Source of the DNA: Rubripirellula amarantea | GTDB lineage: Bacteria > Planctomycetota > Planctomycetia > Pirellulales > Pirellulaceae | Reading direction: 5' to 3' | NCBI RefSeq assembly: GCF_007859865.1 | Contig: NZ_SJPI01000002.1 | Span: forward strand, 1,446,721-1,510,720 | Length of the DNA stretch: 64,000 nt | Part shown: piece by piece, positions 15,001-24,143 of the stretch | How the letters are laid out: each line of letters starts with the position of its first letter | How positions within the stretch are numbered: position 1 is the first letter of the stretch | Position numbers and translations under genes: made by a program | Notes under the pieces: generated by a model | The model's database searches: none | Told to the model about the DNA's origin: nothing | The model's input: only the letters and a program-made list of their open reading frames with translations

Positions 15001-17275
15001 TGATCCGAAAAGTCAGAGTGAGCGACTCGCCGCGCAGCGATGTCGGGACAAACAGTTGTTGGCGAACGAAGCCGGCCGTTGCTTCACGCAGCAAGAATTC
15101 ACCAAGAACTGCATCACCTAACAGCACTTCCAACGTGTCGTTGATACATTCGGTTTCGACTCGCATGTCGAAGTTCAGCACCCCGGCTTGCGGATCCACG
15201 TAGAATGCATTGTGAGTTCGCTGGTATGAGTTGCTGCCAATCAGCCCGCCGTTGCCGAGAACGAGGTAGGAGTTCGATCCATTGGTTGCGATTTTCCCAT
15301 CGCCTCCGCCACCGTGTTGGGACCAACCGGCAATCATTGGGTCAAACGGAGTCAGACTGATGTCCTGAAAATCGCCGTTGACAATCTCAGGCTGCCATTG
15401 GATCGGCGCCCGAAATTGCTCATCGATCGGCGGTGTCAGTACGGCAGGCACCGTGTACTGATGGTCTTGTGTAGCGTCGTGAAAACGGCCTGGCGGACGC
15501 ACCGTCGTGCTGGCCAGCGCCGCCGGCCCGAGGGTTGGATTAGCGACGCTCGAAAAGCGATAGCCATACGACCGAGCATCGGTGTTGATGACTGTTCCAC
15601 GATACAGGTCTGACCAAACATTGGAATGCGAAAATGGCACAACCACCAGCGGATCATTCTCGACATTAACGTTGTAGGCGCCAGGGATGGGACGACCGTT
15701 AGGCAAGCCCACTAGTTCGTTTTGGTAGTACACGTCGGCGAAGGCAACGTTATCCCAAACGGTTGCTCCATAGCCGGTCGGCAAATTCAATGCGAATTGG
15801 TTATCGTCGATCGGCGTTCCGGGTTGATCGAAATCATGTGGATCCAGGAACGTCACCTGATCCACGTTCACGCCGTAGCGACCGAGTCGTTCAATCGCTT
15901 CGGTCGTGACAGCAGAACCAAATGAGTGAGCAATGAAGTGCAGTGAAACTTCTTGATCACTAGCTTTGGACGGATCGACAAGCCCGAGTTCATTCAACAT
16001 CGAGAACAACGCGTCTCCTGCCGCCTCGGTCCAACCCGATTCTCCTTCGTTGGACTCTGCTGACCAGTCAAACAGCAACACAACGCTGCCATCAGAATTC
16101 GTGTCGGTGTCCAAATTTGTGTCGGCCAACTTTTGCGGCAGCTCGCTAAGCTGAAAATAGCCTCGAGCGTTTTCTCCAGGGACGTCATAGTCGACCAACC
16201 AACCGCCGGTACGATGTTGGATTGCGTCGGCTAGACTCGCCAACGAATCACCACTAAGCCCACCGAGTTGAAAACCGTGCGTGACCACTGTGACATGACG
16301 GATCTGTCCCGCTTTGACTTCGGCAGCTAGCTTGCTGAGTGAACGACCGTCGGCAACGGCCATGTCAAGCGAATTTGCAAAGTCTTCCTGCGCCGTAGGC
16401 TCGACCCATTGTTTGAGTAAATGCTCGTAGGTTCCCCATCGCTCTTTCACCAACGCAAAGAGCCGCTGGAACTCATGTTTGGTTTGTAAGTCAGCAAGCG
16501 TTTTTGCTTCATCATGAAGCGGATTCGTCGCATCGCTTTTGTTCAGATCACTGTCGAAAACCGACACCGTGTCGGGGCTGCTGTCGGGTTGCAATAGAAA
16601 CGTACCGGAGACTACGGCTGCGTAACGATGTCCCGATGCTTCGACCCAAGCGATCTGTAGATCCCCCTGACTACTTGACTGACTAAACTTCCCAGCCGCG
16701 GAAACGCTACCGAAAGGAGTTTCCAAATCACCAAAGAGTTCGTAGCCAGCATCCTCCGCCAACATCACACCTTCGTATCCCAGAGGCATCTCATCGGCTG
16801 AAGCCTGCAACGTGAACGGACGGAGGTCGTTCCAATACGAGTAGCCAGTCTCAATTAATGAGTTTGCCTCTATGTATCCCCCCTGAATCAAGTCGACCCA
16901 GTTCGAGTGCGCGTAAAAATCTTGGGCTGCATGTAGGATTCGCCCGAAGTTGGCAGCGACATTCGCCCAATCGGGGGAGTCCGGGTTGGCGGCCTCGACT
17001 GCGCTTATATACCGCTGGTTGATTTGGGCCGCGGACCCGGTGAAATTGTTGCCGTGGAAGTGGTCCCCGCTGTTGGTGACCAACGTTGTCTGCTGAGCCT
17101 TATTCGAAGCCGCTATCGCATTTGTCACGTTGGACTTTAACGCACCTGATTGCCCTTCGAAGACAGCACCGCCAATTGAAAGCTCCTCGTGCACGCTGGC
17201 GGCGAAAAGCAATCGCCGATCTTCCAGTGTTTCCCAAATCAATCGCCGTTTTGCCAGCCGGGATTTGACAGTCAT
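1..17275 (-). CDS. Giant multidomain RTX-type exported protein (3' end outside window)
   Basis: One minus-strand frame is open from the ATG at 17275 to the window edge, at least 5,758 codons; the C-terminus is outside. The frame agrees at both ends and I met no stop when following the translation. Residues 17-23 read LEDRRLL, the N-terminal motif of many giant planctomycete exported proteins. Residues ~65-135 resemble Het-C/VWA7 proteins ([15 protein letters not shown], with H115, D119, H123). Residues ~325-550 look like an alpha/beta hydrolase (VVTHGF at 330-335, AHSFG with Ser451, FLDP near 475). Repeated ~100-residue modules ending LGFSNGQ lie at ~1787-2414. EF-hand-like loops sit near 2577, 3303 and 3657. 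An RTX array covers ~3790-5120, followed by two PPC-like domains (~5303-5443, ~5446-5530). It is probably a calcium-stabilised surface or secreted protein; the hydrolase substrate is unknown. No strong ribosome site precedes the ATG; GTG or TTG starts a few codons upstream are possible. Confidence 0.9.
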   Translation of the reverse strand, partial: MTVKSRLAKRRLIWETLEDRRLLFAASVHEELSIGGAVFEGQSGALKSNVTNAIAASNKAQQTTLVTNSGDHFHGNNFTGSAAQINQRYISAVEAANPDSPDWANVAANFGRILHAAQDFYAHSNWVDLIQGGYIEANSLIETGYSYWNDLRPFTLQASADEMPLGYEGVMLAEDAGYELFGDLETPFGSVSAAGKFSQSSSQGDLQIAWVEASGHRYAAVVSGTFLLQPDSSPDTVSVFDSDLNKSDATNPLHDEAKTLADLQTKHEFQRLFALVKERWGTYEHLLKQWVEPTAQEDFANSLDMAVADGRSLSKLAAEVKAGQIRHVTVVTHGFQLGGLSGDSLASLADAIQHRTGGWLVDYDVPGENARGYFQLSELPQKLADTNLDTDTNSDGSVVLLFDWSAESNEGESGWTEAAGDALFSMLNELGLVDPSKASDQEVSLHFIAHSFGSAVTTEAIERLGRYGVNVDQVTFLDPHDFDQPGTPIDDNQFALNLPTGYGATVWDNVAFADVYYQNELVGLPNGRPIPGAYNVNVENDPLVVVPFSHSNVWSDLYRGTVINTDARSYGYRFSSVANPTLGPAALASTTVRPPGRFHDATQDHQYTVPAVLTPPIDEQFRAPIQWQPEIVNGDFQDISLTPFDPMIAGWSQHGGGGDGKIATNGSNSYLVLGNGGLIGSNSYQRTHNAFYVDPQAGVLNFDMRVETECINDTLEVLLGDAVLGEFLLREATAGFVRQQLFVPTSLRGESLTLTFRIKTPIDGNSNPPVNAAPEATVHLDNVGLAYGGRTGDLISLDLKQIDSSETNFAIAGYDLLSPSTGIGVPLGVSEHAIRLDHALSDGSGDIGYVLFSNRLEAEQGNLGELFTATGRLSIAPPTLSSISQDANASDRGFQGTMRVWYRVGEDALLSVSPANSPDLVDDLINHLPTDASRLAEIQVSLPKDSLGDEIITLPLGSTVREREIMQGASSLQRQWLISHEASDTYYVLAESGEQLSLYEGRFVDVQVIPGAGRINDLERVAAQAASPRDIAEVQQRLRYHQYADENGEALVVDGIVGVHTRHATGLFAASSTEIELREQDTLGGEAANYANAVNGPVWTFLADGTHYDVMSGVFPLSTPPRFYATNWLTETIVAASDAAKTGPAPLAMSIEVQTLSADNGGDPLGVINGRVVAPTVPAGSVLKVFVGESTTSQSIAFPSALSGANAIATHINATADGFTASVHEGRLKLRSNASSSALRVDSTTSASLFNSIGLAIGVPHSAHDSGLAADFSLSASVDSSEVKAFVELLEANAHDGVAIAEVVVGTQALASVINAGRSTPIAVADAQFENLLHVRIAPPEPLVELLPEPVLDEELQDSLEEVLEFLDKLIDTELDKQIPALVESGSADQSQANPEDASEDSPATLAETLNLKKLLTSSSPGSILSTIQSYATGGGADLILLAEQFQKTDVEWSLNLTKNSPSKSVAFDPANASTFSFTSKINIYDSKTTAHEADVFFVKTQTANEWRVHLVVGGIQIGSGQTIKFNASTDAIDTSASSRLSFAGFQPTGNDEAVTINLDFGKATARQDEFKAGWTSWGASAQSTFNKKTGIADLHFRLDGSGSTGDRKFDLTESLAELKTSISSDVTTAVSLDGELDFNVSWNTKSSLPWKETLSLTLNEFRADVDVLVDTVTLDANVSVLEGKIIDTGTQTNPGDYNSYIAASAGFDVELMDGDAVTIADLKTLVVGEDYSVTLACDLDGVLFYETTIAGKPIPGEFWLSLGLNTTKLVAETPPISTSNFSSNAKFALTLGVEPTDTFEVTVPSSSTIGNSNIVSLAADVNAAIDAALVGSVYAGKVSAVAIGSKLAIVGTGNEIVLVKVSDLPGSSFLKLDQLGFSNGQEEGTPQEVEVEPKGDLLALYEKIKNLDMKQVASAAQQLGSWLSGLGNTGSFTNPLPLGGGSFGKFGDVGEELSKALLEKFLEVQMVAESKPQSVKAFLDVTTFVLEVNGQSFDVELLPSVTAGNQAIDDLASDLHAAITAALDESSFDGQVTVVVVEGKLALRSVGSDVTSLRVSNEDGQATPGVERLGFSNGQAVDQLRLQSLQDLEEMLAETLGSLSLAADAAAAVFSFANDTSFVVDINDQAFSVTVPFATTTTNTSLRALAIDLNSALAVATSNTSYAGGLVAEVVDGKISLRTTKPAILSFGVRNADGQSTPGIERFGFTSGQAASWLAFEGDFVELTVPFLRESVLGTVPIQLKDSFGGLAIADTDSEVQLSRRAEGSFTFGIDLTPLGSGYTLSTNDALVDLASWGRGIETGLVSSLDDNGGSFSGKLGADVPFELILNATPFAVTVTKASTSTNASLADLAGDVSSAISSAIASSSFAGEVSVSMVGGKLTIARAGGSSITAMELRELETAKGSLGRLGFSNEQKFGHHLQIELTDESTFLVDLETATTINDAISAIENASKLSPTSSPRVSVAIGADGASLTLADTTHADEDNQGRFKVTGANGSKASIILGIFGEDDDDDGVIGGRPLHGRSMIDRLYVEDFSAKVLVQATASDIDATAKFGFVEVAVENGHGQATAEIEFTLTDPSGDGRLYISEMVAATNDANNNADGVSVEDVLGLPELECSLNLDLPITLASNIPGLTSLPGNAGATVTWQNIHQGTEPVVHLRGMDSLKGFKNFSGIGLNDDLSIEDVIDEAIDLNPIAADPELTFTLRDGSTASVNLEAVDPDANGVARKVVWTFGNLRDAISGQTSGRVTVDYSLDGTSLVLRDNTTPSTGTFSVSAGGVSDMLELLGLDVPSVDDGIDGDPIYQPSMLDALRRLVDLLRSFEDTPALNDPIPGTKTSINDLLAFADKLESSLDDLQNRAIESLQDLEQALETTLAVPSGDLAIAFENNALKVVFRWNRMTIQSLGLNFDLGGDLGPLVDAKGKAEVSGDARATFTLALGVDLSNPNDLRPFLYTNDTGTGLLDQGTKFDLTAKVSTPGPINMSASVGPLGVHIRNGSVVLDADGAGPSTLPAKLTARVQDDAVQDGRRYLTNLTASALQTSFAGGAVMNLPTFFPTVSNPVGSITLSAPNLLNPSSFTVTTPDFSTALANFNPATDLSAFLDGWESLIGLMEAQVSKQVKKIKLPVIGDQLYNVTRLLDSLSDQLSGLNPAGLSAQQLRLQLEQRLTSHLTGSVGLDVGPGTVPQYVEYSLPLGDTIVLGDLKLDLGLPGLGLKVPDNLSLRMTASYQFNVGIGLDKSQGVYIALNPTKNDDLSFQFDVELWDPNANAPYNGFDVDLGFLKLMVENQTTAAGGVLKFDLDPGADGRLKLGEIFSSIQTPTFTGSLAGNKAVIVDWTLTANVGEDFPQLRTDFGLNWTINAFSDLSKAPEVSFGAVEMNLGAFLGDFLGPIVDRVNQVIDPVRPVIEVLTDPLPVISDLAGPVTLLDLADFFGYGDYNEFIYAARDISDLAELLEGVDGDAWIPMGSFNVDGKLALSSRGRGQIVPLDTVVEDISSQISTSPSASQSQKDAFSSSVGFSGGGGFKFPILENPASAFGLLLGQDVTLFGYDMPSFGAGFEYSQFFPIWGPIGARVTGSVAAAIDFNFGYDTFGLRQYAASGYSEPSLISKGFFISDTASVDGSGADVPEVTLSGALKAALELNLGVARAGVGGGIFIDVSFDLHDQSGDGKIRLDELKDNIELGPIHVFDVSGQLSAKLFAYYEIGIRIFGKYKVIAGDEMELAEVVLLPFNLDRPDDQGPPAFSNKDGAGLLTFVTSQNADQFTVAPGSNPGDVIVTSQGRQEMHSGVTAILFEGQGGNDRLTILEGITAGVTAYGGDGNDQIVIASDGPATVYGDSLNEGAGDGRDIIKLGNHGGLVYGGGGDDDITGSDYLDTIFGGSGRDLIVGLDGNDLIEGGAGADRIEGGFGNDTILGNDGNDVIEGGRGNDSIDGGEGDDNLSGGFDDDTVIGGHGNDRLLGDRGDDVLVGDVGTVVDLNVTGLQGKGADIIEGDRGNDVIYAGGGNDRVDAGAGDDIVYGQDGDDEMHLGSGIDFGHGGDGDDRIFGGAGNDEILGGWGSDLIAIGATIDDIGAANETHTITSDPSPGTPPAGTTNNDTVYGGQGNDTIETGVDDDVVYARDGINVVRLGEGNNRAYAGSGSDEIYAGAGHDTIEAGDGANIVSVGAGNNSVVSGSGLDLITALGGNDTIFAGDGDNVIHAGNGKNVIKTGVGIDTITTGTGDDVIDAGSGSDAVVQTILAGEGNNRITGGLGWESITTGSGNDSISTSDGVKTINSGDGLNVITTGSVVLGTITITSGSGNDLISVGHGTKVIQAGEGDNQVAAGNGYADVTTGAGDDVITLGDGQKVIVAGDGNNTLTLGKGDANVLVPNAISTGSGDDVIITGNGIDLIFAGDGNNTVNAGDGWDFVQTGSGDDQIIGGGGDDILLAGAGNDLVRGESGRDLIVGDDGDDVLDGGDGEDVIWGGLPSDALAGWGIGSFTTVPTITDIQNAFGWLVNFNPNLGSGFTSFTWMKASDANTFGNLVEPSGFTAAEDYAVALTGRDRYQAPHITPNLLASVSVNGRQTGPGQTGDGADQIFAGEGTDWVFAGGDEDIVDGGGGADYLDGGVANDRLLGGDGDDVMRGGFNDDILRGGAGIDQVYGDEGSDLLFGDVGDAGGKQEGQRLWGGPGFDTLYAFAPSYDSATESLKWGDELIGGSDGDLLYGNLRRELMIGDSVSQPLVGADFLHGDYVEGPLYARSQSAGTSGGGDFLLGGFGQDQLYGGGGPDVLYGGPDSDWLEGMDGNDSSYGGSGVDIMVLDVDTRYTNLGDSFDGHYGNFTHNDAPDDGAVDILLVEGDRQFVNDVRQENDRIWITETAGNPQLQVHLDVLDGSGDPVGGLSRDFNVTWRNAAGNPVVEQFQVSGLMGDDDLAVTLSAPSIAQLVDSTPGKPWHTTISGGPGDDLIRGSAGRDRIDGGPGSDQLYGYAGDDRIWGDFFNGDPLLDTDVLFAGRGNDDLIGGSGSNHLFAWSQHPDVDPVTGDLNDFLTDGPSETFGVWVDAAGILYNEPGPNRTLEDTGLNRMLGSSNPSSAIGDNPAIVSQTRFGDVLYGGTGLDFLYGNGGGGTNGDLLVTRHGTPFGNREDDLTTDDAWKQYAKSTDAAWYLAGSEGDDDIDINYVTNPYNPLFGRHQVTFSTTGSFDPRFNGFDSFSAFDRNDEAVHSRMDDVLLAENVRVRPSAANPGQEVSTITQLENFGVTSTDIVEKVFGPEADFLAIIIDSLGGDDTITVGETVQKTVWVDAGAGDDTVQIEPQVSFLPDRTDPFGNRNDTKAKSTALNSSGSITLPLDPIEPLDSSRVFEGLTFDSARSDEQDVDWYKFQLSKDALMGDLLEVESVSGINRVNLDYSLYDGNTLLAMRQTNPGSINPSLSDSPIDLGDVGLVKDKTYHLRVFSVGAIPTEYKIGIELAQSTDIAEPNDSKQAAASASTKPLAAIHQIAEATGLTLSDAADVDWFQFDLLEASTGQSLEVLSHTPTATVSATVHEPGGAFRTAEMVSGALSSVLPLTSLVVPTSTDAASLDGTDFQLDGGSYARLEIDGASGGTYTLSYGGQTTTPIAFDAEAAAIASALYTMGGSSVFYPGELEVVLRDDAGLPSAANSRPVIGLRSGRRLDGLTLDASGLVGATTQLLVAEPTILIEFSQYTTTSNEQKIQVSVNSVTKEDFGLTASASEIAQAIKSSITNVKIAPWAPDAVTAIARQNQVTFSTVREIGGGVALDVSE
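1925..5900 (-). repeat. RTX (haemolysin-type) calcium-binding repeat array inside the giant gene
   Basis: On the minus strand this stretch encodes tandem nonapeptides of the form GGxGxDxxx, for example [18 protein letters not shown] and GNDGNDVIE. The DNA shows a matching periodicity of short gcc/atc/tcg words on the plus strand. The array spans about 1,300 residues with some spacer segments, far longer than in typical RTX toxins. Repeats of this family fold into calcium-binding parallel beta-rolls and normally accompany type I secretion. The plus strand across the array contains many short open frames that are by-products of the repeat composition. Confidence 0.93.
10035..11915 (-). repeat. 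Diverged ~100-residue repeat modules inside the giant gene
   Basis: Four clear copies of a module of about 95-105 residues lie around 11915-11635, 11360-11040, 10950-10640 and 10325-10035; a weaker relative is near 13720-13560. Each has a beta-rich start with a VNGQ-like turn, a helical segment such as [13 protein letters not shown], a VEGKLALRS-like strand pair and a closing LGFSNGQ. The pattern resembles flagellin IN-type motifs found in large planctomycete proteins. It probably forms part of an extended stalk; no catalytic residues are evident. Confidence 0.75.
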
Positions 17276-17641
17276 GATCAAACTCGCACCCACGATCGAA
17301 CATCTCCCGTGGGGCGTGGTCAAGCCATGAGAGGGCCGTGTCTTTAGAGTGACACTGGCCCCCTCATCTTACCGGTCCCAATGGGGGATGCAATCATTAA
17401 CTGTCAGATCCTATCAAACGCAAATGGACTGTATGAACGCCTCAAGTCACCTCGCTGAAATGCGTGAATATTGGCAATTCCAACAAAAACTGCCCTTAAC
17501 AGATTCCCCTAAATGCCGATTCGATCAGGGTTTTCTGGACTCGGATGAGGAAGCGACGCCCTAGCCATCTTGATTGCGGGAACGCTAAGATCCACGTCCA
17601 ACAAAAACGTCCGTACATACGTCGATGAAGAGAATCGGGAC
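17276..17641. other. Divergent intergenic region between the giant gene and yebC-like gene
   Basis: No gene is supported here. The region must hold the promoters of two divergent genes, but I cannot name convincing -35/-10 boxes. The only strong structure is the inverted repeat listed separately. Confidence 0.6.
17327..17367. promoter_or_regulatory. Strong imperfect inverted repeat upstream of the giant gene
   Basis: The arms 17327-17342 and 17351-17367 pair over about 15 positions with one mismatch and one bulge around an 8-base loop (17343-17350). The arms are GC-rich with ATGAG/CTCAT ends. It lies about 50 bases upstream of the giant gene's ATG on the minus strand and about 275 bases from the divergent yebC-like gene. 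It could be a 5'-leader hairpin of the giant transcript, an operator, or a transcription barrier between the two units. There is no T-run, so a simple intrinsic terminator is less likely. Confidence 0.55.
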
Positions 17642-18364
17642 ATGGGTAGAAGCTTTGAAGTTCGTAAAGTGTCGATGGCGAAGACTGCCGCGCAGAAAAC
17701 GAAGGTGTATTCAAAGTACGGCAAGCAGCTCTATGTCCTGGCGAAGAACTCGGGTGCGGACCCAGACAGTAACTCTTCGCTTCGCTCGTTGATCGAAAAG
17801 GCAAAGCGTGATCAGGTGCCCGCTCACGTGATTGAAAAGGCGCTTGAGAAGGCCAGCGGCGTGGGTGGGGAAGACTACTTTCCAGCTCGCTACGAAGGGT
17901 TCGGCCCAGGGGGTTGTAGCGTGATCATCGACTGCTTGACCGACAATAACAATCGCACGATCACGGATGTTCGCAATTGTTTCACTAAGACAGGCTCCAA
18001 GTTTGGAGCACCGGGTTCGGTGGCGCACAGTTTCGACCACTTTGCGATCCTGTCGTTCAAAGGCGACAACGATGAACAGGTGCTCGAAGCGATGCTGGAA
18101 GCGGAAGTCGACGTCACCGACGTTGAGTCCGAAAACGGTCAGATCACCATCTTTGCACCTGCGACTGAGCACCATAAAGCGAAACAAGCTTTGCTCGAAG
18201 CGTTTCCCGATGTGCAACTCGACGCCGATGAAATTTCCTTTGTTCCGCAAATGAATGCCGAGATTCCTGCGGACGAAGTTCCCATGTTCGAGAAGTTCAT
18301 GAGCATGCTGAACGATTGTGATGATGTCCAAGACATCTACCACAACGGGATCTTGCCTAGCTAA
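17642..18364 (+). CDS. YebC/PmpR family protein (YeeN-like)
   Basis: Encodes 240 residues, the usual length of this family. The N-terminus MGRSFEVRK followed by [18 protein letters not shown] matches the YebC/YeeN/TACO1 family. Other family signatures are the central RYEGFGPGG, the segment [15 protein letters not shown], and the end VYHN/IYHNG. The ATG at 17642 is preferred because family members begin with MGR at this point; the frame extends 24 codons further upstream without homology. Members act as transcription regulators (PmpR) or as translation factors that relieve ribosome stalling at difficult sequences; which role applies here cannot be told from sequence. It is monocistronic and divergent from the giant gene. 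Confidence 0.93.
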   Translation: MGRSFEVRKVSMAKTAAQKTKVYSKYGKQLYVLAKNSGADPDSNSSLRSLIEKAKRDQVPAHVIEKALEKASGVGGEDYFPARYEGFGPGGCSVIIDCLTDNNNRTITDVRNCFTKTGSKFGAPGSVAHSFDHFAILSFKGDNDEQVLEAMLEAEVDVTDVESENGQITIFAPATEHHKAKQALLEAFPDVQLDADEISFVPQMNAEIPADEVPMFEKFMSMLNDCDDVQDIYHNGILPS

Positions 18365-18729
18365 TCGCTGCGTCCCGTCGGTCGCACAACTTTCTCAGTT
18401 CTGTCTATTCTGCGGAACTGTTGCGCGTTCGTAGCCAGATCGGAAGGCGAAGATTTCGTTACGTAGATCCGCGCCGTGAAAACGATCGGTATCTGCGTAC
18501 GTGCGAGATGCATTGAAGCTCTGCAGCCTGCGACGATGTGAGCTTGCATGCGTGAATACGTCGTTTCGTTGCCAACATTGGGGTGACTCAGGCAACACCA
18601 CCTCTACCGTTAAGGTATTCTATATTCCGCTCGCAACCCTGATGGTCGCTCTTGGCGGTAGCTTACGGCAGACTCAGATTCGTGCGGGCGAACCCTATCC
18701 CTTCCAAAATCCATCGTCCCGTAAAGAAA
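18365..18729. other. Intergenic region upstream of the DUF1080 gene
   Basis: No convincing coding or RNA feature was found in these 365 bases. Short frames present on both strands lack homology-like character. Confidence 0.5.
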
Positions 18730-19725
18730 ATGATGAAACGATTACTCCCGTTCACTCTCGCAGTCCTTTGCGCAACAACCACTGCTCTTACTACTCAAAC
18801 AGCAGTGGGTCAGAACGCAAACGCAACCAAGCAAAGTCGAATCGAAAAGCGTGCCCAATCAATCACGACGAAGGTCGCTGCGGAGGTTGATTTGACAGAC
18901 GAGCAACAACAACAGTTGAAGTCGGCGCTACAGGCAAAGTTCGAGCACAACTCCTCGAACCTCAACGACAAAATGTCGGACGATGACAAGCAAGAGTTAT
19001 GGCGAGCAGGAAATAGGATTCAGCAGGAGTTGCTTGCTGAACACTTTGAACCAAGCGAGGTCAAACAAATCAACAAAGCCGTTCGTGCGATCGCGAAAGC
19101 CGGACAGCTATTCAACGGCCGAGATCTCGACGGATGGGAGCAAGTCAATGGAACGGCAACTTACGAAGTGGTAGACGGCGCGATCGTGGGCACAACGGTT
19201 GCGGGAAGCCCCAACTCGTTCTTGGCAACCAAGAAGTCCTATGCCAACTTTGACCTGCAATTCCAAGTCTTCCTGGTCGACAACGAACTCAACAGCGGCG
19301 TCCAGTTTCGATCTGCTCAACACGACGAGCAATCTCTTGCATCGGTAGACAAGAAGCATCCGGTCGGTCGAGTTTATGGATACCAGTGTGAGATCGAAGC
19401 GTCCGCTGATGGCGACATGGATCCAGAGCACTACGGTGACGCGGGATACATTTATGACGAAGCTCGTCGCGGTTGGTTGATTGACGATGAAACTCGTTTG
19501 ACAGCCAGCACTCGCGGTGCATTCAAAAACCAAGAATGGAATCGAATGCGTATTCGTTGCGAAGGCGACCATATACAAACTTGGATTAACGGCCAAAAGA
19601 TTACCGATTTCCATGACGACATGACGGCGTCAGGCTTCATTGCATTGCAAGTCCATGGGATCGGAAAGAAGGACGCCAAGTGGCAAGTCAAATGGCGTAA
19701 CATCACCATTAACGAACTGCCGTAA
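18730..19725 (+). CDS. Exported DUF1080 (3-keto-disaccharide hydrolase domain) protein
   Basis: Encodes 331 residues from the ATG at 18730, chosen because it starts a clean signal peptide (MMKRLLPFTLAVLCATTTALT, cleavage near VGQN). Residues ~45-120 are charged and helical. Residues ~125-330 form the DUF1080 beta-sandwich: LFNGRDLDGWE, then VVDGAIVGT, a YANFDLQFQVFL strand, NSGVQFRS, YGYQCEI, WNRMRIRCEG and WRNITINELP. The fold is a concanavalin/LamG-like jelly roll abundant in planctomycetes. Some members are annotated as 3-keto-glycoside hydrolases, so a periplasmic role in glycan breakdown is plausible but not shown here. A second exported protein follows after about 115 bases on the same strand. 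Confidence 0.88.
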   Translation: MMKRLLPFTLAVLCATTTALTTQTAVGQNANATKQSRIEKRAQSITTKVAAEVDLTDEQQQQLKSALQAKFEHNSSNLNDKMSDDDKQELWRAGNRIQQELLAEHFEPSEVKQINKAVRAIAKAGQLFNGRDLDGWEQVNGTATYEVVDGAIVGTTVAGSPNSFLATKKSYANFDLQFQVFLVDNELNSGVQFRSAQHDEQSLASVDKKHPVGRVYGYQCEIEASADGDMDPEHYGDAGYIYDEARRGWLIDDETRLTASTRGAFKNQEWNRMRIRCEGDHIQTWINGQKITDFHDDMTASGFIALQVHGIGKKDAKWQVKWRNITINELP

Positions 19726-19840
19726 CGAAGCCGTCTTCCTCAATGGTTTGGGCCTTCTCGAGTCGTTGACTACGTCGCGACTCAGGGACCAACCTGCCTC
19801 GAACTTTCCAACGCTACTGATGGCGACAAAGATACGTCCT

Positions 19841-20578
19841 ATGAAAATGCAAATCCTTGTATTGAGCCTAGTGATCATCTCGCTTGCGTGCGTCAGTGCA
19901 TACGCTGATGAGCCGAACCAATTGACACCCATCATGGTGCAGCCTGGGGACATTCATCTGTCCATGAACTTTGACAAGGATTTCGTCGTAAAGCGTGGGC
20001 ACAAGTTCTTTGCGGCGGGACAGGGAACGAACTGGGAAGCCAAGGACGGCGTGTTGGTTGGCACTCAATCAACGCCAGAGTATCAGGCGAAGAAAAAAGC
20101 GAGCGGCAAGGGGCACCTGGGGACCGCGCCGCGACTGCAATTTCCGAACACTCCCAAAGACGTGATCGTGAAATACTCGTTCAAAATCGTGGGCGGCAAC
20201 AAAACCAAGTTGCTACCCATGATTGAAGCGGGACATCATTTGCGCCGAATCTATTTTGGCGCCAAGGGAAGTACCCTATTGGTCGACCATGAGAAGACGA
20301 GTATTGCGGAAAGCGATTTTGTCCTGCAGCCAAACCAGTGGTATCACGTGATGTTGGAGATCAAGGACAACGATTTCCTGGTTCGATTCCAGGACGGCCC
20401 GACGATCTATGGCAACCATCCTGGCGTGGGAGCGGACTTCGCCGACTACAACCTCGGGATCACGGCAACCAACAAGGGCACCATGTACATCGACAACATG
20501 ACGATTTGGCATGCCGGTGATGTTGTGTCTGACTGGAAAGACACGAAGGCCAAGCCGGCGAGTGCGGAAGCTCGATGA
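19841..20578 (+). CDS. Exported beta-sandwich protein of unknown function (DUF1080/LamG-like)
   Basis: Encodes 245 residues from the ATG at 19841; an ATG seven codons upstream at 19820 is an alternative. MKMQILVLSLVIISLACVSAYA is a signal peptide with cleavage after AYA. The mature part has the alternating strand pattern of a LamG/DUF1080 jelly roll: WEAKDGVLVGTQ, VIVKYSFKI, WYHVMLEI, FLVRFQDG and MYIDNMTIWHAG. The WEAKDGVLVGT segment is typical of DUF1080 relatives. It lies just downstream of a DUF1080 protein and may be co-transcribed with it. I infer a periplasmic or cell-surface carbohydrate-binding or hydrolase-like protein; no catalytic residues can be assigned. Confidence 0.82.
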   Translation: MKMQILVLSLVIISLACVSAYADEPNQLTPIMVQPGDIHLSMNFDKDFVVKRGHKFFAAGQGTNWEAKDGVLVGTQSTPEYQAKKKASGKGHLGTAPRLQFPNTPKDVIVKYSFKIVGGNKTKLLPMIEAGHHLRRIYFGAKGSTLLVDHEKTSIAESDFVLQPNQWYHVMLEIKDNDFLVRFQDGPTIYGNHPGVGADFADYNLGITATNKGTMYIDNMTIWHAGDVVSDWKDTKAKPASAEAR

Positions 20579-20665
20579 ATGGCTATGCGGGATAGCTTGC
20601 GAACATCCGTCACTCGCGTGACATTCCATCGCGATAGATCAACCGATTAGCAGATACTAACGGCT

Positions 20666-21577
20666 TTAGAATCGATCACGAGGGTCGGTCAAACCATCGG
20701 CTAGGCGACGCAAGGCTTCCGTTTCAATCTGCCGCACTCGCTCGCGGGTCAAGCCAAGTTCTGCACCGATCTCTTTGAGAGTTTTCGGTTCACTTCCGCC
20801 GAGACCAAATCGTAGACGCAACACGTTTGCTTCTCGCTCTTCGAGATCGCCGAGCAACTCCATCGCATGACGCAGAATGTCGTGATCGAGCATTTCATCG
20901 TCAGGCGCTTTTTGCCGCTCATCCATCACCATTTCGCCGAGTGACCACCCCGAGTCGGTTTGATCGCTCTGAGGGGTGCTGTTGTTGATGCGAATGGCCT
21001 TGCGGATGATCGGCAGCTTCTTCTTCGGCAACCCTAGCAAACGGGCCACTTCTTCATTGGTGGGAGTGCGTCCGAGCTCTTCGCTCAAGCGGGCTGTCGC
21101 ACGCCGCCATTTGCTGAGCAGTTCCACCATGTAGGCAGGAATGCGGATGGTCTTGGCGCTGTTGATCAACGCACGCTTGATGGACTGCTTGATCCAGTAA
21201 CTCGCATACGTGCTGAATCGAGTTCCCACCGATGGATCAAAGCCCTCAACGGCCCGAAGCAGTCCGAGGTTACCCTCTTCGATCAAGTCTTGAAGCCCGA
21301 GGCCTTTGCCGGTGTAACCTCGGGCAATGTTGACAACGAGCCGCAAGTTAGCGCGAACCATACGGTCGCGAGCCATCACATCACCCTGAGCAATTCGACC
21401 GGCGAGGTCTTGCTCGTCCTGGGCGCTCAAGAGTGCGGTTTCGTTAATTTCTCGAAGGTAGGTTTCAAGCGGCGATTGTGCAGATCCGCTGCTTGAAGGG
21501 GCGCGTTTGCGTGCTTTAGACACGGCTTCTCGAAGTTCGGCTTCTTCGGATGGTGCCGTCGTATCGATTTGAGTCAT
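20666..21577 (-). CDS. RNA polymerase sigma-70 family factor (RpoD/SigA-like)
   Basis: Encodes 303 residues. Region 1.2 is at ~38-50 (PLETYLREINE). Region 2 contains ANLRLVVNIARGYTGKGLG, DLIEEGNLGLLRAVEGFDP and FSTYASYWIKQSIKRAL. Region 3 follows with KTIRIPAYMVELL and LGRTPTNEEVARLL. Region 4 has LEEREANVLRLRFGL, TLKEIGAELGLTRERVRQIE and the -35 recognition helix. The N-terminal region 1.1 of large housekeeping RpoD is missing, so it may be a group 2/3 factor or a short planctomycete primary-like factor. It acts by directing RNA polymerase to promoters. The gene stands alone; the spacer upstream contains short tandem repeats. Confidence 0.93.
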   Translation of the reverse strand: MTQIDTTAPSEEAELREAVSKARKRAPSSSGSAQSPLETYLREINETALLSAQDEQDLAGRIAQGDVMARDRMVRANLRLVVNIARGYTGKGLGLQDLIEEGNLGLLRAVEGFDPSVGTRFSTYASYWIKQSIKRALINSAKTIRIPAYMVELLSKWRRATARLSEELGRTPTNEEVARLLGLPKKKLPIIRKAIRINNSTPQSDQTDSGWSLGEMVMDERQKAPDDEMLDHDILRHAMELLGDLEEREANVLRLRFGLGGSEPKTLKEIGAELGLTRERVRQIETEALRRLADGLTDPRDRF

Positions 21578-22062
21578 ATGAGTGCCACGAAATTACGTCA
21601 GGACCGATTTCCAAGCGGCAAGGCGAACGACGAACGATCGAATCTTCACGCCAAGGGGAAGGGAGGTGCGCGAAAAACGTCTGGTCGAATTTGGACGATC
21701 GGCCCCAAACCGGGGAGGTGGATTGAGGGAACAAACTAGTTTTCGGCGACACTCAGCCGCAAACTACACCTTCGGTTAAAGAAAACCGAATGCTTCGGTC
21801 ATTCGCGTTAGCCGTCTATAGCGGACACTCCGAACGTGCAGATTGCTCGCAGCCAACGCAGACCAATGTTCAGGAGAACTTTCGATCTATCAAGCACGCA
21901 ATTCAGCCGGACTGCCGACACTGCGACAGAAACTGCGACCGACACTGCGACGAAAACTGCGACCGACACTGCAACACTGTGACGCACACCGTGATCTCGC
22001 AACTGATCTCGCAACTGAACGCGCGACGCCATGATGTTCGTCGCTGCCAAACCGAACTCGGG
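21578..22062. other. Intergenic region upstream of the sigma factor, with tandem repeats
   Basis: These 485 bases contain no supported gene. They hold the 24-bp tandem repeat listed separately and, at about 21992-22020, a duplicated 12-base word (gatctcgcaact). The frames across the repeat read as simple VAV or HCDRNCD repeats on either strand and look non-coding. Confidence 0.55.
21916..21983. repeat. 24-bp tandem repeat, 2.8 copies
   Basis: Two near-identical 24-base units (21916-21939 and 21940-21963, differing at two positions) are followed by a degenerate third (21964-21983). Each unit is itself made of two related 12-base halves (cgacactgcgac and a variant). The repeat lies between the lipoprotein stop and the sigma-factor start, about 340 bases upstream of the latter. 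Confidence 0.85.
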
Positions 22063-23037
22063 TCAACGGTAAACGCTTAGCGGCGATGCTTCTGACGCAT
22101 CGGCCGAGTACGCGCTGGGTCCAGCGGGAAGGGGCGAACCAGATGCCGACGACATCGGTGATACCATCGCGTTGGGTTGCGCCAGATCAACCGCTTGCGA
22201 CGCGGTTTGGGGCATGACAAAGAGATTGGGATCGCCGCTAAGAAGCTGGTTCACCGTGTAAGAACTCACGTTAATCTGCATCGCGAGCGGAATTCCGCCA
22301 TTGGGTTTCAGCTGGAGGCTGACTTGATGGGGAAGCACGCAGTTCTGGGCATCGTAGTACACATGGTTGGTCGACGAGGCCTGAGCAACCAACGTTCCCG
22401 ACGGATCGTAGACCATTTGGTCAGTCACGTACCCTGCCGTCGGCTCCACGAATAACACTCGTTGGTACATTCCGCTGGGCGTCATTGAGGTTGATCGAAT
22501 TTCTAACTTCCCATCGGTTCGACGAATCGGTCCTTGCACAACGGTGGCAGGATCAATCTGCACCAACCCCAGCGCGTCCATCACAAAGGTGGGGTCAACC
22601 GGCAACATCGCGCGACTGAGTTGTTGCTGGTATTGATCGTGGCGGGCATAGTACAGGGTTTTGGTCATCGTCATTCCCTCCGGAATCTCTAACCAAAACA
22701 TTTGATCGTTGCTTCCCATGTCCACACCCGAACCAAGCAACAAGGGCACGCTCGCTCGCAGGCGAAAGCTCTTATGTCGAGACAGGTTCATCGTGGCACT
22801 AAGCTTTGGCACCCCTTCCATCTCAACGGTCGCCGTGTTTGTCGAAAGCTGTTGAATGGACGACGTTCGATTGACGACGGCAGCGACCTCCTGCAGAGTT
22901 GGCACTTCGCCAAAGTTGACGGGCGGTGGAGGCGGAAACGGATTGACCGCAGGCCGACGCGAGCAAGTCGCGCCGCCACTAACAAATAGCAGCAGCAAGA
23001 CGGCGAGTGTTGTTCCGAAGGTTTGAATTAGTCGCAT
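22063..23037 (-). CDS. Probable outer-membrane or periplasmic lipoprotein (LolA/LppX-like fold)
   Basis: Encodes 324 residues. The N-terminus MRLIQTFGTTLAVLLLLFVSGGATC is a lipoprotein-type signal with Cys25 as likely lipid attachment site, although Thr at -1 is less common. A proline-rich linker (PFPPPPPVNF) follows. Residues ~45-270 alternate strands (ATVEMEG, LSATMNLSRHKSFRLRAS, MFWLEIPEG, VYYDAQNCVLPHQVSLQL), compatible with the half-barrel fold of LolA/LolB/LppX-like proteins that carry hydrophobic ligands. The last ~50 residues are low-complexity Ser/Pro/Ala. The function is not established. It is transcribed away from the next gene upstream by a 42-base gap and may form a unit with it. 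Confidence 0.8.
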   Translation of the reverse strand: MRLIQTFGTTLAVLLLLFVSGGATCSRRPAVNPFPPPPPVNFGEVPTLQEVAAVVNRTSSIQQLSTNTATVEMEGVPKLSATMNLSRHKSFRLRASVPLLLGSGVDMGSNDQMFWLEIPEGMTMTKTLYYARHDQYQQQLSRAMLPVDPTFVMDALGLVQIDPATVVQGPIRRTDGKLEIRSTSMTPSGMYQRVLFVEPTAGYVTDQMVYDPSGTLVAQASSTNHVYYDAQNCVLPHQVSLQLKPNGGIPLAMQINVSSYTVNQLLSGDPNLFVMPQTASQAVDLAQPNAMVSPMSSASGSPLPAGPSAYSADASEASPLSVYR

Positions 23038-23079
23038 CCGTGCGAGTCTCGAATTGGGGGACGGGTATCTATCGCGTCA

Positions 23080-23685
23080 TCACTGATCAGCACTTGCGCT
23101 GATCTCGTCTACGTCATCTTCCTCAGAAGATTCCTCACAGTAGAGCAACTCATTGAGTTCATCTCTTAGAGCTACCGATTCGCCGCGACTTATCGCAACG
23201 ATAGGAATCTCGATTGTGCTTTTGTCGGCTGCAACTTCGACGTGAAGGACACGCGGTTTCACTGTCGCATTGCCTTCGGTCCCACCTTCACCGTCTGCAT
23301 CGTTATCGGCGACCACATCGGTTTGTGCCGCTTCACTTCGAGGCGTATCGAGGGGACGTACGACGCGACGTCGCATCAACATGAGTGCTAACAGGTAGCG
23401 GCTTTTGGCTTTTTCAGGCGACTGTTCCATCTGTCGCAGCAGATCAACCAATACGGCGGGCGGTGCCAGTACGACTTTCTTGTCGTCGGACTTCGGCATT
23501 CGCTTCTTCCACCAACCGATTGCACCCTCGGGTGGTTCGGTCCAACTTTCGGCTGAGTAGTCATGCCGAACGTAATCGTCGCCTGATTCCAATATGACGG
23601 AGTAGTACCATTCACCCTCTTTGAGCGGCCTTTTCAAGGCATGACACTGCCGCGTGCTGCGATTGACTTTGTACTCACCAAGCAT
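23080..23685 (-). CDS. Conserved hypothetical protein, planctomycete type
   Basis: Encodes 201 residues starting MLGEYKVNRSTRQCH at the ATG at 23685. Residues 1-70 (LKEGEWYYSVILE, WTEPPEGAIGWWKKRMP) have the look of a small conserved domain found next to lipoprotein genes in Pirellulaceae. Residues ~75-110 are helical (APPAVLVDLLRQ, SRYLLALMLMRRR), then an acidic low-complexity linker and a C-terminal strand-rich segment, ending in a very acidic tail (EESSEEDDVDE). There is no signal peptide or membrane segment, so it is probably cytoplasmic. It lies 42 bases upstream of the lipoprotein gene in the same direction. Function unknown. Confidence 0.8.
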   Translation of the reverse strand: MLGEYKVNRSTRQCHALKRPLKEGEWYYSVILESGDDYVRHDYSAESWTEPPEGAIGWWKKRMPKSDDKKVVLAPPAVLVDLLRQMEQSPEKAKSRYLLALMLMRRRVVRPLDTPRSEAAQTDVVADNDADGEGGTEGNATVKPRVLHVEVAADKSTIEIPIVAISRGESVALRDELNELLYCEESSEEDDVDEISASADQ

Positions 23686-24143
23686 GAAACATCGATCGTG
23701 AAACCGGGCTAATGAAAGAACTACCGTCAGCCTAACAAAAGGGATGCCAGCAGCGAAAGATTGCTGTGGCTTAGCTAAACGACGAATCCACCCTGCCGAG
23801 CGAGTGGCTACACTGGCGTTTGAAAAATCCCCTGATATTACGTCGCCACCTGTTCACATGGCCGATCGCATATCGAGAGTGCCCGATGACGGTCCGCGAC
23901 CCTGTTTGATTGGCGTTTAAGATGTGATGCCAGGTCAAGCTGGGTGTGCTACCTTGTCACGCACCGATTTTATTCCCCCCGCCTTAGTCTGCTTCTATCC
24001 CGCGCTCACTTCGCAAGTACCTCACCTCTTGATTGAACCCGCCACTGTCTTGCTAGGCAAGCGTGATGTGGGCAGTGAAGACGGCAACGTGCCAAAGTTC
24101 AACGCAGACAACTTAGTCATTTGATCCGAAGGAAATTCTAAAG
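23686..24143. other. Divergent intergenic region
   Basis: These 458 bases separate divergent genes. I see no supported coding, RNA or repeat feature in them. Confidence 0.5.

Noticed and set aside
65-16686. Dozens of short plus-strand and off-frame minus-strand open frames across 0-17 kb
   Set aside because: They lie opposite or out of frame with the giant gene. Their Ser/Pro- or Val/Ile-rich simple composition follows directly from the RTX and beta-module codons.
17711-18343. Minus-strand 210-residue frame opposite the yebC-like gene
   Set aside because: Antisense shadow; the plus strand carries a full, recognisable protein family.
21916-21983. CRISPR-like repeats
   Set aside because: Units are directly adjacent with no unique spacers, and too few copies; this is a simple tandem duplication.
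21808-22050. Minus-strand 80-residue frame rich in VAVSVAV
   Set aside because: It is the translation of the 24-bp tandem repeat, with no ribosome site, and is also open on the other strand.
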